Of a stretch of DNA of 64,000 nucleotides, positions 1 to 5,909 are shown piece after piece. The DNA is taken from positions 1 through 64,000 of IMG/VR virus record IMGVR_UViG_3300043410_001823; one strand, written 5' to 3'. This DNA is from a virus. The notes below the pieces were generated by a model. That model was not told the origin of the DNA and searched no databases. It worked only from the letters and a program-made list of their open reading frames with translations. Made by a program: the position numbers and the translations under genes. Position 1 is the stretch's first letter; each line of letters opens with the position of its first letter.

Positions 1-28
1 ACCCTAATCACTAGTGGATTAGGTTCTT

Positions 29-99
29 ATCGCATAAGTGTTACGGTAGCACAACGGCTTCCAAACCCGTTGGACGAGGTTCGATTCCTTGATGCGGTG
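29..99 (+). tRNA. tRNA-Trp(CCA)
   Basis: The cloverleaf closes with a 7-bp acceptor stem (29-35 with 92-98). The T arm has loop TTCGATT, and the anticodon loop TTCCAAA gives anticodon CCA. The discriminator is G99, as usual for Trp. The last pair of the anticodon stem is a C-C mismatch, so the anticodon rests on the 7-nt loop geometry; a TCC (Gly) reading does not fold. Confidence 0.85.
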
Positions 100-300
100 C
101 AAACAAGACTACGACGGTAGGCTTGGAATATGGCTGAACGAATCTCTTTGTCAGCAAGGGGAGAGTAAAGCATACTGGGGGATTAGCGTCCTGATCTTAG
201 CGGGTCTAACTGGTAGTCGGATGAAAGCGTATATCACATACAATGGTATTGTTGACTTATCCGTGGTGGTAAAAGGCAATCCACCTATTCACAATTAAAA
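100..300 (+). other. Non-coding stretch, possible unknown RNA
   Basis: These 200 bases follow tRNA-Trp and run into a strong terminator. The only long reading frame (89-298) starts inside the tRNA and has no ribosome binding site. Several short hairpins can be drawn, for example CTAC/GTAG near 108 and CTCT/GGAG near 143. I see no tmRNA, RNase P or known riboswitch core. It may be a processed spacer or an unrecognised RNA. Confidence 0.35.
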
Positions 301-347
301 AACTATTGCAGGGGTTCCCTAAGTTGAAGCGAATGCAATAGTTTTTT
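301..347 (+). terminator. Rho-independent terminator after the first tRNA segment
   Basis: An inverted repeat of about 10 bp (AACTATTGCA with TGCAATAGTT) is followed by a run of seven T. It ends the transcript that carries tRNA-Trp and the 100-300 stretch, which has no convincing gene. Confidence 0.8.
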
Positions 348-370
348 TACCTTTTGTAGTATAATTATAT

Positions 371-445
371 GGCAGTGTAGAGCAGTTCGGAGTGCTCGTC
401 AGTCTCATAAACTGAAGGTCATTGGTTCAAATCCAATCACTGCCA
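371..445 (+). tRNA. tRNA-Met(CAT)
   Basis: A perfect 7-bp acceptor stem (GGCAGTG with CACTGCC), a T loop TTCAAAT and anticodon loop CTCATAA give anticodon CAT. The first pair is G-C, so it is not a typical bacterial initiator. It could be an elongator Met or a tRNA-Ile2 read after lysidine modification. Confidence 0.88.
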
Positions 446-446
446 C

Positions 447-519
447 GCCTTGTTAGCTCAGTGGCCAGAGCATCCGCCTTGTAAGCGGAGGGTCGTCAGT
501 TCAACTCTGACACGAGGCT
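447..519 (+). tRNA. tRNA-Thr(TGT)
   Basis: Acceptor stem 447-453 pairs with 512-518. The anticodon stem CCGC/GCGG encloses loop CTTGTAA, giving TGT. It begins one base after the preceding tRNA, which suggests joint transcription and processing. Confidence 0.9.
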
Positions 520-637
520 CGAAGATATATCTGATGGAGGACTGGGTAGCTTCCAGTAAAGTTGTGGTAGGTTCTAAGACTAATACAATCACTGTGTGCA
601 CACACATTGGACATCTTGGAAGTAAGATATATCTCAT
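520..637 (+). other. Spacer with short palindromes between tRNA genes
   Basis: This 118-base gap in an otherwise tight tRNA array has an AGATATATCT palindrome near each end, a hairpin ACTGG/CCAGT near 541-557 and a TGTGTGCACACA palindrome near 594. No gene, promoter or known RNA is seen. The flanking palindromes could be processing or insertion-derived sequences. Confidence 0.35.
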
Positions 638-711
638 AGTGGTATAGCTCAATTGGTTAGAGCACTTGTCTGATACACAAGAGGTTTCTGGTTCAATTCC
701 AGATATCACTA
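638..711 (+). tRNA. tRNA-Ile(GAT)
   Basis: Acceptor stem 638-644 pairs with 704-710. The T stem TCTGG/CCAGA and anticodon stem CTTGT/ACAAG enclose loop CTGATAC, anticodon GAT. Confidence 0.9.
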
Positions 712-712
712 C

Positions 713-742
713 TTGACATACAAAACAAAAGTATGTTATAAT
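713..742 (+). promoter_or_regulatory. Consensus sigma-70-type promoter upstream of a structured RNA
   Basis: TTGACA at 713-718 and TATAAT at 737-742 are separated by 18 bases, a near-perfect primary-sigma promoter. The predicted start (about 749) coincides with the first base of the long hairpin at 750-835. Confidence 0.88.
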
Positions 743-748
743 TAATTA

Positions 749-889
749 TCGTTATATGAAGGGACGAAAAATGATACAGCATAGCTTGTCTTATCAATCG
801 CAACTGCGTTTATTTTTCGTGCCTAAAATATAACGGGATTCACTTTTAATTAAATCCCGTTCTTTGACTAGGACGGGATTTTTTTATTT
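749..889 (+). ncRNA. Structured leader RNA with competing hairpins and terminator
   Basis: The RNA starts at the promoter above. CGTTATAT (750-757) pairs with ATATAACG (828-835), and CGAAAAAT (765-772) pairs with ATTTTTCG (812-819), giving a long imperfect stem. Segment A (832-840) can pair with B (853-861), and B can instead pair with C (873-880), which is followed by a T run. A:B is therefore a candidate antiterminator and B:C a terminator. It lies just before tRNA-Phe, so it may set expression of the downstream tRNA array or act as a small RNA. No known family is recognised. Confidence 0.6.
852..886 (+). terminator. Rho-independent terminator of the leader RNA
   Basis: AAATCCCGT (852-860) pairs with ACGGGATTT (873-881), with a 12-base loop and a T tract. 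The 5' arm can also pair with 832-840 upstream, so formation may be conditional. Confidence 0.8.
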
Positions 890-962
890 GCTATCGTAGC
901 TCAATTGGAAGAGCATGTGTCTGAAGAACACAGGGTTAATGGTTCGATTCCATTCGTTAGCA
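890..962 (+). tRNA. tRNA-Phe(GAA)
   Basis: Acceptor GCTATCG pairs with CGTTAGC with one T-T mismatch. Anticodon stem TGTGT/ACACA encloses CTGAAGA, anticodon GAA. It starts directly after the terminator T tract. Confidence 0.88.
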
Positions 963-966
963 CTAA

Positions 967-1039
967 GGACGCATAACTCAATTGGAAGAGTGCTTGCTTT
1001 ACACGCAAGAAGTTGTAGGTTCAAGTCCTACTGTGTCTA
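967..1039 (+). tRNA. tRNA-Val(TAC)
   Basis: The acceptor stem has a first G-T wobble. Anticodon stem CTTGC/GCAAG encloses TTTACAC, anticodon TAC. The T arm is GTAGG/CCTAC. Confidence 0.88.
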
Positions 1040-1040
1040 C

Positions 1041-1123
1041 GGAAGATTGGCTGAGTGGTCTAAAGCAATCGGTTGCTAACTGATCGTACGAAAGTACCAT
1101 AGGTTCGAATCCTATATCTTCCG
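1041..1123 (+). tRNA. tRNA-Ser(GCT)
   Basis: Acceptor GGAAGAT pairs with ATCTTCC. Anticodon loop TTGCTAA gives GCT. A long variable arm (GTACGAAAGTAC) makes it class II, as expected for Ser. The genomic sequence continues CCA at 1124-1126, so the 3' CCA may be encoded here. Confidence 0.9.
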
Positions 1124-1127
1124 CCAA

Positions 1128-1199
1128 CCGAATGTAGTGAAATGGTATCACGCCTGTTTTGGGTACAGGAGACTGGGAGTTCGATTCTCTCTATTCGGA
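1128..1199 (+). tRNA. tRNA-Pro(TGG)
   Basis: Acceptor CCGAATG pairs with TATTCGG. Anticodon stem CCTGT/ACAGG encloses TTTGGGT, anticodon TGG. Confidence 0.9.
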
Positions 1200-1203
1200 C
1201 GAA

Positions 1204-1288
1204 GGAAGGGCAAACCAATTGGCGATGGTAGCTGTCTTGAAAACAGTCGAGTGTAAAAGCCTTAGGAGTTCGATTCTCCTCCCTTCCG
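1204..1288 (+). tRNA. tRNA-Ser(TGA)
   Basis: Acceptor GGAAGGG pairs with CCCTTCC. Anticodon loop CTTGAAA gives TGA. The 85-nt length and long variable region mark class II. Confidence 0.88.
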
Positions 1289-1292
1289 CTAG

Positions 1293-1365
1293 ATCCTCAT
1301 AGCTCAGCGAATAGAGTGTTTGGCTACGAACCAAAAGGTCGCAGGTTTGAATCCTGCTGAGGATA
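1293..1365 (+). tRNA. tRNA-Arg(ACG)
   Basis: Acceptor ATCCTCA pairs with TGAGGAT. Anticodon stem TTTGG/CCAAA encloses CTACGAA, anticodon ACG, normally edited to ICG. Confidence 0.9.
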
Positions 1366-1369
1366 CGAA

Positions 1370-1449
1370 GTACCACACGCTTCAAGGTGGAGCAGCGGAC
1401 TGTAAATCCGTCGTCTTAGACATGCTTGGTTCGATTCCAAGGTGGTGCA
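1370..1449 (+). tRNA. tRNA-Tyr(GTA)
   Basis: Acceptor 1370-1376 pairs with 1442-1448. Anticodon loop CTGTAAA gives GTA. A long variable arm (GTCTTAGAC) fits bacterial class II tRNA-Tyr. Confidence 0.9.
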
Positions 1450-1451
1450 CG

Positions 1452-1522
1452 GTGACATTAGCTCAATGGTAGAGCATTCGGTTGTGGTCCGAAGTACGTA
1501 GGTTCGATTCCTACATGTCACA
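1452..1522 (+). tRNA. tRNA-His(GTG)
   Basis: Acceptor GTGACAT pairs with ATGTCAC. Anticodon loop TTGTGGT gives GTG. A G at 1451 could supply the extra 5' G(-1) of tRNA-His, although the discriminator is A rather than the usual C. Confidence 0.88.
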
Positions 1523-1526
1523 CTAA

Positions 1527-1598
1527 TTCTCCTTCGTCCAATCGGTAGGACGCCAGGTTTTGGCCCTGGAAATGTTGGTTCGAACCCAGCGGGAGAAG
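1527..1598 (+). tRNA. tRNA-Gln(TTG)
   Basis: Acceptor TTCTCCT pairs with GGGAGAA, discriminator G. Anticodon stem CCAGG/CCTGG encloses TTTTGGC, anticodon TTG. Confidence 0.9.
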
Positions 1599-1602
1599 CA
1601 AA

Positions 1603-1675
1603 GCTTCATTAGCCCAACGGAAGAGGCATCGGATTCAAAGCCCGATCAGTATAGGTTCAAATCCTATATGAAGCA
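1603..1675 (+). tRNA. tRNA-Leu(CAA), short variable loop
   Basis: Acceptor GCTTCAT pairs with ATGAAGC, discriminator A. The 7-nt loop TTCAAAG places CAA at positions 34-36, with an A-C mismatch closing the anticodon stem. The variable loop is only 5 nt, so this is class I, unlike normal bacterial tRNA-Leu. Because of the weak stem the anticodon call is less certain than for its neighbours. Confidence 0.7.
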
Positions 1676-1676
1676 C

Positions 1677-1748
1677 GTCCCTATAGCTCAGTGGTAGAGC
1701 AGCAGACTTTTAATCTGCGGGTCCTTGGTTCGAGACCAAGTGGGGACA
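1677..1748 (+). tRNA. tRNA-Lys(TTT)
   Basis: Acceptor GTCCCTA pairs with TGGGGAC (one wobble). Anticodon stem GCAGA/TCTGC encloses CTTTTAA, anticodon TTT. Confidence 0.9.
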
Positions 1749-1749
1749 C

Positions 1750-1823
1750 GCTCCATTAGTCCAATTGGTAGAGGCGCTAGACTTAGAATCTAGATGTTGT
1801 AAGTTCGAGTCTTACATGGAGCA
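1750..1823 (+). tRNA. tRNA-Leu(TAG), short variable loop
   Basis: Acceptor GCTCCAT pairs with ATGGAGC, discriminator A. Anticodon stem CTAGA/TCTAG encloses CTTAGAA, anticodon TAG. The 74-nt length leaves only a 6-nt variable loop, so it is class I. It is the last tRNA of the main array. Confidence 0.85.
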
Positions 1824-1836
1824 CAGACTATTTAAA

Positions 1837-1845
1837 TGATATACT
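1837..1845 (+). promoter_or_regulatory. Extended -10 promoter (TGATATACT), leaderless
   Basis: TGA plus TATACT at 1840-1845, with 7 bases between the hexamer and the ATG at 1853. Transcription should begin at or next to the start codon; no Shine-Dalgarno sequence is present. Confidence 0.6.
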
Positions 1846-1852
1846 TGATTTT

Positions 1853-2482
1853 ATGAAAGATACAATGTTTTTAATGGGTGATTGTCATTTGCGTCCCCTT
1901 AGTCTTGCAGTTTTTAATGTAGCAAATGATTATGATCATGAGTATAGATATAATTTAATTGAAAATGGAGAAATAGAAGCTTTTTTATCTGTTTCTAATC
2001 AAACAAAAATGCTAAATATATATTCAAAGCCAAGCAAAGCATATAGCATTAAATTAGATAATGAAAAGTTTAAAGAATTTAATAGTGATAAGGTGTCAAT
2101 GTTATTTATGTGGGGATACTCTGACATATTTGATTATAAAAAAAATAGAAGCTTAAAGCCAGCCGTAGATAATTATTTAAATCAAATTACATTTAATTTT
2201 AATTTAACAGATATTACTCTTGCATATCCAATAAGAATGTGGAAGTTTTGGAATGGAGAGCAATCTGATATATATGAAGAATGGTGTGATCTTTTAACAT
2301 CAAAAGCTAAAGAGCTAGGATTAAAAAAACCTATGAATATTTTTGATAAAAAATATGATGATATTTTTGCAAACAAAGATAACTACGACCTTGATCATTT
2401 AAAGTGGTGGGTATATTATGACGTTTGGTTTGATATACTTAATAATTTTATAGATTTGCCAAATACCAAAACAATACAATAG
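1853..2482 (+). CDS. Hypothetical protein with GDCH motif near N-terminus
   Basis: A 209-residue protein of unknown function. Residues 9-12 read GDCH after a hydrophobic strand (FLMGDCHLR), like the GDS block of SGNH hydrolases such as the gene at 7409, but Cys replaces Ser and no C-terminal DxxH block is clear. The C-terminal half is rich in Trp, Tyr and Asp. It lies between two tRNA genes and has no ribosome binding site; the promoter position suggests a leaderless message. A divergent SGNH-like protein is possible but unproven. Confidence 0.75.
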   Translation: MKDTMFLMGDCHLRPLSLAVFNVANDYDHEYRYNLIENGEIEAFLSVSNQTKMLNIYSKPSKAYSIKLDNEKFKEFNSDKVSMLFMWGYSDIFDYKKNRSLKPAVDNYLNQITFNFNLTDITLAYPIRMWKFWNGEQSDIYEEWCDLLTSKAKELGLKKPMNIFDKKYDDIFANKDNYDLDHLKWWVYYDVWFDILNNFIDLPNTKTIQ

Positions 2483-2497
2483 AATAATTAATAAGAG

Positions 2498-2570
2498 GCC
2501 CTTCTAGCCCAGCGGTAGAGGCGGTGGACTTAAAATCCATACAGCACTGGTTCGAATCCAGTGAGGGGCA
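2498..2570 (+). tRNA. tRNA-Leu(TAA), short variable loop
   Basis: Acceptor GCCCTTC pairs with GAGGGGC, discriminator A. Anticodon stem GTGGA/TCCAT encloses CTTAAAA, anticodon TAA. The variable loop is 5 nt (2541-2545), so this Leu tRNA is also class I. Confidence 0.88.
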
Positions 2571-2571
2571 C

Positions 2572-2600
2572 TTGACTTTTTATAACAAACAAAGTAGAAT
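2572..2600 (+). promoter_or_regulatory. Promoter placed for leaderless transcription
   Basis: TTGACT (2572-2577) and TAGAAT (2595-2600) are spaced by 17 bases. The expected start, 7 bases past the -10, is exactly the A of the ATG at 2607. Confidence 0.75.
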
Positions 2601-2606
2601 AGAGAT

Positions 2607-3104
2607 ATGCAAACATTCTTACCACACTATAATCTGATCGAGTCTGCAAAAGCTTTAGATAATAAAAGGCTTAATAAACAAATTTTAGAAGGTTATCAGA
2701 TTCTTAAGGTTCTTTCTAATGCTACCCCGTCAGGTGCATGGCGTAACCATCCCGCTGTACTGATGTGGAAAGGTCATGAGTTTTCATTGCGTACATATGT
2801 GCGTAGTATGGCTTTTGAAGCTAAATTTCGTGGCATCAAAACAGAAAACAACATGCGTAACCTAGAAGAATTAGAGGCTCAGTACGGCGATTCGTGGGGC
2901 TCTGGAATGCCACGGTGGTTTACATCCGACGAAATGCTACGTATTACAGCTACGCATAAAGCTCGTTTATACGTTAAAGATCCAGAGTATTATTTTGAGT
3001 TTGCAGAATATGTAAATAGTGAGTATAACAAACCATGTTGTGACGGATGCAATTACTACTGGCCTACTCATAAATTCAAGAATAAGGAGAAAAAAAATGG
3101 ATAA
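2607..3104 (+). CDS. Pyrimidine dimer DNA glycosylase family protein
   Basis: A 165-residue protein that resembles the actinobacterial and phage pyrimidine-dimer glycosylase family (T4 DenV-like role: cutting the glycosyl bond at UV-induced dimers). The N-terminal MQTFLP block, the LDNKRLNKQ segment (17-25), the GAWRNHPAVLMW block and the later HKARLYVKDPEYY segment all follow the family pattern. The promoter puts the transcript start on the ATG. The end overlaps the next small gene by 8 bases. It likely protects phage DNA in sunlit habitats; family membership is by eye. Confidence 0.75.
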   Translation: MQTFLPHYNLIESAKALDNKRLNKQILEGYQILKVLSNATPSGAWRNHPAVLMWKGHEFSLRTYVRSMAFEAKFRGIKTENNMRNLEELEAQYGDSWGSGMPRWFTSDEMLRITATHKARLYVKDPEYYFEFAEYVNSEYNKPCCDGCNYYWPTHKFKNKEKKNG

Positions 3105-3273
3105 AAGCTTTATGATTAGAAAAATTATTATTGATGCAATGGAAAAAGGTTATCGTGAGTATGCAGAACGTACTGGTCAGGATGCAGAACAACTTATTGC
3201 AGACAATCATAAGGGGCTTTTGGGCTTTGCCGATGATGTAACTACAAAGATTATGTTGGTTATTAATAATTAA
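3097..3273 (+). CDS. Small hypothetical protein, 58 aa
   Basis: The start is the ATG after AAGGAGA (3084-3090), not an upstream in-frame codon that would overlap the previous gene heavily. The product is a mostly helical peptide with an N-terminal MDKSFMIRKIIIDAMEKGY segment. It is cotranscribed with the glycosylase. No family is recognised. Its stop codon overlaps the stop of the convergent gene at 3270. Confidence 0.7.
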   Translation: MDKSFMIRKIIIDAMEKGYREYAERTGQDAEQLIADNHKGLLGFADDVTTKIMLVINN

Positions 3274-3881
3274 GGCATAAAATAATGAGGATTGTATATA
3301 GCCATATCTTGATACGCATACCTTGTTCCTTTTAAAACGGTATCAGTGTAGTGATCATAATTTTGATGAATTTTAAATATCACTAAATCATTTGGTTCTG
3401 GCTTATACCTTAAAGATTGATCTGGAAAACATATTTCTCCACCTTCAAAATTGCCAAAATATAAGCCAATCTTATAGTGTCCTATAATTCTTCTTCTATT
3501 TTCTGCAAAAAAGCTATCACTAACTTGTAAATCCGATCTTTGTCCTTCTTTTAATCTAACAAAACTAGTGTTTTGAAAGATCCAAAAATTGGGTGATAAA
3601 AAATCAAGAATTGGTTTATGTAAATCAGATTCAATTACATCTGGACTTATTTTATCATCCCAATAAGTACCATGAGGAGTAGGATCGTTCCAATCTTTTT
3701 CACTTAAATTATTGATAATGTCATTATATTTATTGAAAATATTTGCATTTAAAAAATTTTTATATACAAATGCCCATTCTTTTAATTGAATAATATTTTT
3801 ATTGATATGAAAATCAACAAAGCCATCATAAGGTTTATCTTTTTTATCAAATTCTACATACAGATGGTCTCTTGGAGACAT
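3270..3881 (-). CDS. 2OG-Fe(II) oxygenase-like protein
   Basis: A 203-residue protein whose C-terminal part fits the prolyl-4-hydroxylase type double-stranded beta-helix: YFGNFEGGEICFPDQ, then a PNDLVIF strand, a distal His (HYTDTV) and an Arg further on. This fold binds iron and 2-oxoglutarate to hydroxylate proteins, sugars or nucleobases. The proximal HxD is not obvious, so activity is uncertain. It is transcribed away from the oxygenase gene at 3980, with a TGATATAAT promoter near 3913-3921. Confidence 0.65.
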   Translation of the reverse strand: MSPRDHLYVEFDKKDKPYDGFVDFHINKNIIQLKEWAFVYKNFLNANIFNKYNDIINNLSEKDWNDPTPHGTYWDDKISPDVIESDLHKPILDFLSPNFWIFQNTSFVRLKEGQRSDLQVSDSFFAENRRRIIGHYKIGLYFGNFEGGEICFPDQSLRYKPEPNDLVIFKIHQNYDHYTDTVLKGTRYAYQDMAIYNPHYFMP

Positions 3882-3926
3882 GTCTTAGCCCCTATTCTAA
3901 ATGCTATTAATGATTATATCATTGGT

Positions 3927-3955
3927 TTGACAGTAGGGGAATATTGATGTATAAT
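3927..3955 (+). promoter_or_regulatory. Perfect consensus sigma-70-type promoter
   Basis: TTGACA (3927-3932), 17-base spacer, TATAAT (3950-3955). It drives the 3980-5489 pair with a leader of about 18 bases. A minus-strand TGATATAAT motif at 3913-3921 faces the other way for the 3270-3881 gene. Confidence 0.9.
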
Positions 3956-3979
3956 AATATTAGTTATAGGTAGGAGATT

Positions 3980-4798
3980 GTGGTGGAAAAAATAGTAGTT
4001 GCCCCTCAAATTGTTATATACAGGGGAATATTTAAAGACAGCTCAGGATTAATCAATACACTGTCTCAGGACAACCCAAACTCTTTGTTTTCTCCTATGC
4101 GAAAATGGTATGAGCAGGGATTGCGTAAAGAGGCAGAAATGACTGACTCGTTATACTCTAAAGATATTTTAGATCCATTTGCTTTGATAGAACAAAATTA
4201 TTTAAAAGAATTTATGGATATTGTTCATTTTATTCAAAAAGATTATTTTAATCAGTTTTCAGGAACTAACGGCATATGGCCAGATTTTATAGAAGACTGG
4301 GATCAACTAACAAACCCAAAGTCATTACTGTACGTAGATTTTTTTAAATATGATTATACTAAAATAAGCAATAATGAAACAACTGGTATCTTGATGGACT
4401 ATCATGTTGATGAATTCTTGATGCCAAACGATAAAAAATCTAAGCGCCATGTAATTACTATTAATCTATATCTTAATGATGATTATTCTGGTGGAGAAAT
4501 TTGTGCTTATGATTCAGTGTCTAACAAGATTTATTCTTTCAAGCCATCTCCTGGCGATATAGTAGTTATGCCATCCTTAGATCCTTTTTATCACGCTGTA
4601 AACAACACGTATAATGCGGATAGATATTTTTTAAGAACATTTATTGATTATGATTTAGTTCAAAAAGATACATACAGCAAAGAAGAGTTAGACGGTATGG
4701 TTGATGGTATGGACAAAGTCGAACAAGACTATGTAAAGAGTCACCTTCAAAGTATTAAACTAATGCTCAACAATGGAATAGAGGTAAGACATGTATAA
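3980..4798 (+). CDS. 2OG-Fe(II) oxygenase
   Basis: A 272-residue protein starting at GTG with a good ribosome binding site (GGTAGGAG). It has the expected iron ligands: HVD (HxD) after an MDY segment at about residues 140-145, a distal His in PFYHAV, and an Arg in the following strand (DRYFLR) for 2-oxoglutarate. The intervening NDDYSGGEI segment is typical of the P4H-like family. The substrate is unknown; other phage members act on proteins or nucleotides. The end overlaps the next gene by 8 bases, so the two are coupled. Confidence 0.8.
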   Translation: MVEKIVVAPQIVIYRGIFKDSSGLINTLSQDNPNSLFSPMRKWYEQGLRKEAEMTDSLYSKDILDPFALIEQNYLKEFMDIVHFIQKDYFNQFSGTNGIWPDFIEDWDQLTNPKSLLYVDFFKYDYTKISNNETTGILMDYHVDEFLMPNDKKSKRHVITINLYLNDDYSGGEICAYDSVSNKIYSFKPSPGDIVVMPSLDPFYHAVNNTYNADRYFLRTFIDYDLVQKDTYSKEELDGMVDGMDKVEQDYVKSHLQSIKLMLNNGIEVRHV

Positions 4799-5489
4799 CA
4801 TAGATGCTTATGTAGGTAACCCTAACAAAAAATCTGCTCAGATTAAACAGCTTCCTCTGAAGCGTGACTGGATTCATTCAACCACCTATAATTGTTTCCC
4901 CGTTGGCTTTGCAAATACATTTGGGTATGGGGTATATTTTGATGAAGATATCTCTTTTATATGGGATGGAGATGTTGCTAATCCAGCCAAAGCAGTGCTA
5001 GGTAAAGACTATGTTTGGGAAGGACGTGGAGAGGGCACTGTTAGTTTTGTTACAAACTTAGTATTTAAGTCAGATCCAGATGTTAGTCTTATTACCTTGC
5101 CAGTGCCAAATCACTTTATACAGGGTGCATCCGTGATTACGACAATTCTGTCTACATCATTTTTTACTTCAGAGTTTTCTATTGTTCTAAAGATTGATGA
5201 AAATTTTGCAGGGAAAGAAATAACAATTCCTGCTGGAACACCAGTAGCTTGCATCCTTCCAATATCTATTGCACAATTCAATAACTCTACTATAAATATA
5301 AAGCCTGGCCCATTTCCTTTTGAAAGAACTCATGATCGTGATGATTATATTAAAGCCATTAAAGATTTTATGGCAAAGGGAATCAATCCTAGATTCTACA
5401 AAAAGGGTATTGACGAAAAGGGAAACAAAATTGGATCCCATGAAGTTGACAAGTTTGTATTGAATGTACTTGACAAAAGAACTGAATAG
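4791..5489 (+). CDS. DUF6065-like protein
   Basis: A 232-residue protein coupled to the oxygenase upstream. The pattern RDW...CFPVGFANTFGYGVYF followed by a FIWDG strand, and later a beta-rich core with IPAGTPVACILPI, resembles the DUF6065 family as I know it. The function of that family is not established. Co-occurrence with a 2OG oxygenase suggests a shared modification pathway; this is inference. Confidence 0.55.
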   Translation: MYNIDAYVGNPNKKSAQIKQLPLKRDWIHSTTYNCFPVGFANTFGYGVYFDEDISFIWDGDVANPAKAVLGKDYVWEGRGEGTVSFVTNLVFKSDPDVSLITLPVPNHFIQGASVITTILSTSFFTSEFSIVLKIDENFAGKEITIPAGTPVACILPISIAQFNNSTINIKPGPFPFERTHDRDDYIKAIKDFMAKGINPRFYKKGIDEKGNKIGSHEVDKFVLNVLDKRTE

Positions 5490-5499
5490 GGTATATAAT
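5470..5499 (+). promoter_or_regulatory. Consensus promoter for the small-gene operon
   Basis: TTGACA (5470-5475), 18-base spacer, TATAAT (5494-5499). It lies partly inside the end of the DUF6065-like gene and drives the tiny genes from 5528. Confidence 0.88.
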
Positions 5500-5527
5500 T
5501 TAAGTTATTACTAATAAGGGGTAGAAA

Positions 5528-5599
5528 ATGTATATTGATTTAGTACAAAGCTTTGCTATCATTTTTCTTGGTTTAGCTATTTTAAAGGGGCAGCAGTGA
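5528..5599 (+). CDS. Tiny membrane peptide, 23 aa
   Basis: ATG follows AAGGGG at 5517-5521. The peptide is nearly all one hydrophobic segment (VQSFAIIFLGLAIL) ending KGQQ, a probable single-pass membrane peptide. Its stop overlaps the GTG start of the next gene, which supports a real translated chain. Confidence 0.55.
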   Translation: MYIDLVQSFAIIFLGLAILKGQQ

Positions 5600-5721
5600 T
5601 TAAATGTAATATTTGTAACGAAGATAATCTTCCTCCAGATCACTTCATTAGCATCCTGCACATGCAAAAACAAGTTGAGTATGAACGTGAAAAGATTAAG
5701 GAACTAGATAGCAATGCTTAA
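5596..5721 (+). CDS. Small CxxC protein, 41 aa
   Basis: GTG start preceded by AAGGGG and overlapping the previous stop. The protein begins MIKCNICNED, with one CxxC pair that could bind metal as a dimer, then a charged helix (EYEREKIKEL). The stop overlaps the next ATG. Function unknown. Confidence 0.6.
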   Translation: MIKCNICNEDNLPPDHFISILHMQKQVEYEREKIKELDSNA

Positions 5722-5830
5722 ATTCTTATGGGGTATGTTTTTTGGTTATATTATTGCTTCTATTGAAGTATCTATATGGCTTATTAAAAAAGGTTACCGC
5801 TCTACCTTGGAGGTTCCAGACAATGATTGA
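5714..5830 (+). CDS. Small membrane protein, 38 aa
   Basis: Overlaps the previous gene by 8 bases. One hydrophobic stretch (FLWGMFFGYIIASIEVSIWLI) is followed by a basic KKGYR segment, giving an inside-positive single-pass topology. Function unknown. Confidence 0.55.
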   Translation: MLKFLWGMFFGYIIASIEVSIWLIKKGYRSTLEVPDND

Positions 5831-5909
5831 TCCACTTTGGCTTATTGCTGCTTTCTTTTGTGGTTGGTTTGTTTCTTATATGCAGAATAAAGATTATGAC
5901 AAACATTGA
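5823..5909 (+). CDS. Tiny membrane peptide, 28 aa
   Basis: Overlaps both neighbours (ATG at 5823 inside the previous gene, stop inside the next). One membrane segment, LWLIAAFFCGWFVSYM, then a charged tail. It completes a run of four overlapping miniature genes. Confidence 0.5.
   Translation: MIDPLWLIAAFFCGWFVSYMQNKDYDKH

Noticed and set aside
31-97. First tRNA as Gly(TCC)
   Set aside because: With TCC as anticodon the stem does not pair; the 7-nt loop gives CCA (Trp).
89-298. 69-residue open frame after tRNA-Trp
   Set aside because: It starts inside the tRNA, has no ribosome site and no recognisable protein features.
1603-1675. CAA tRNA as an opal suppressor (anticodon TCA)
   Set aside because: Shifting the loop by one base breaks the anticodon stem; standard spacing gives CAA.
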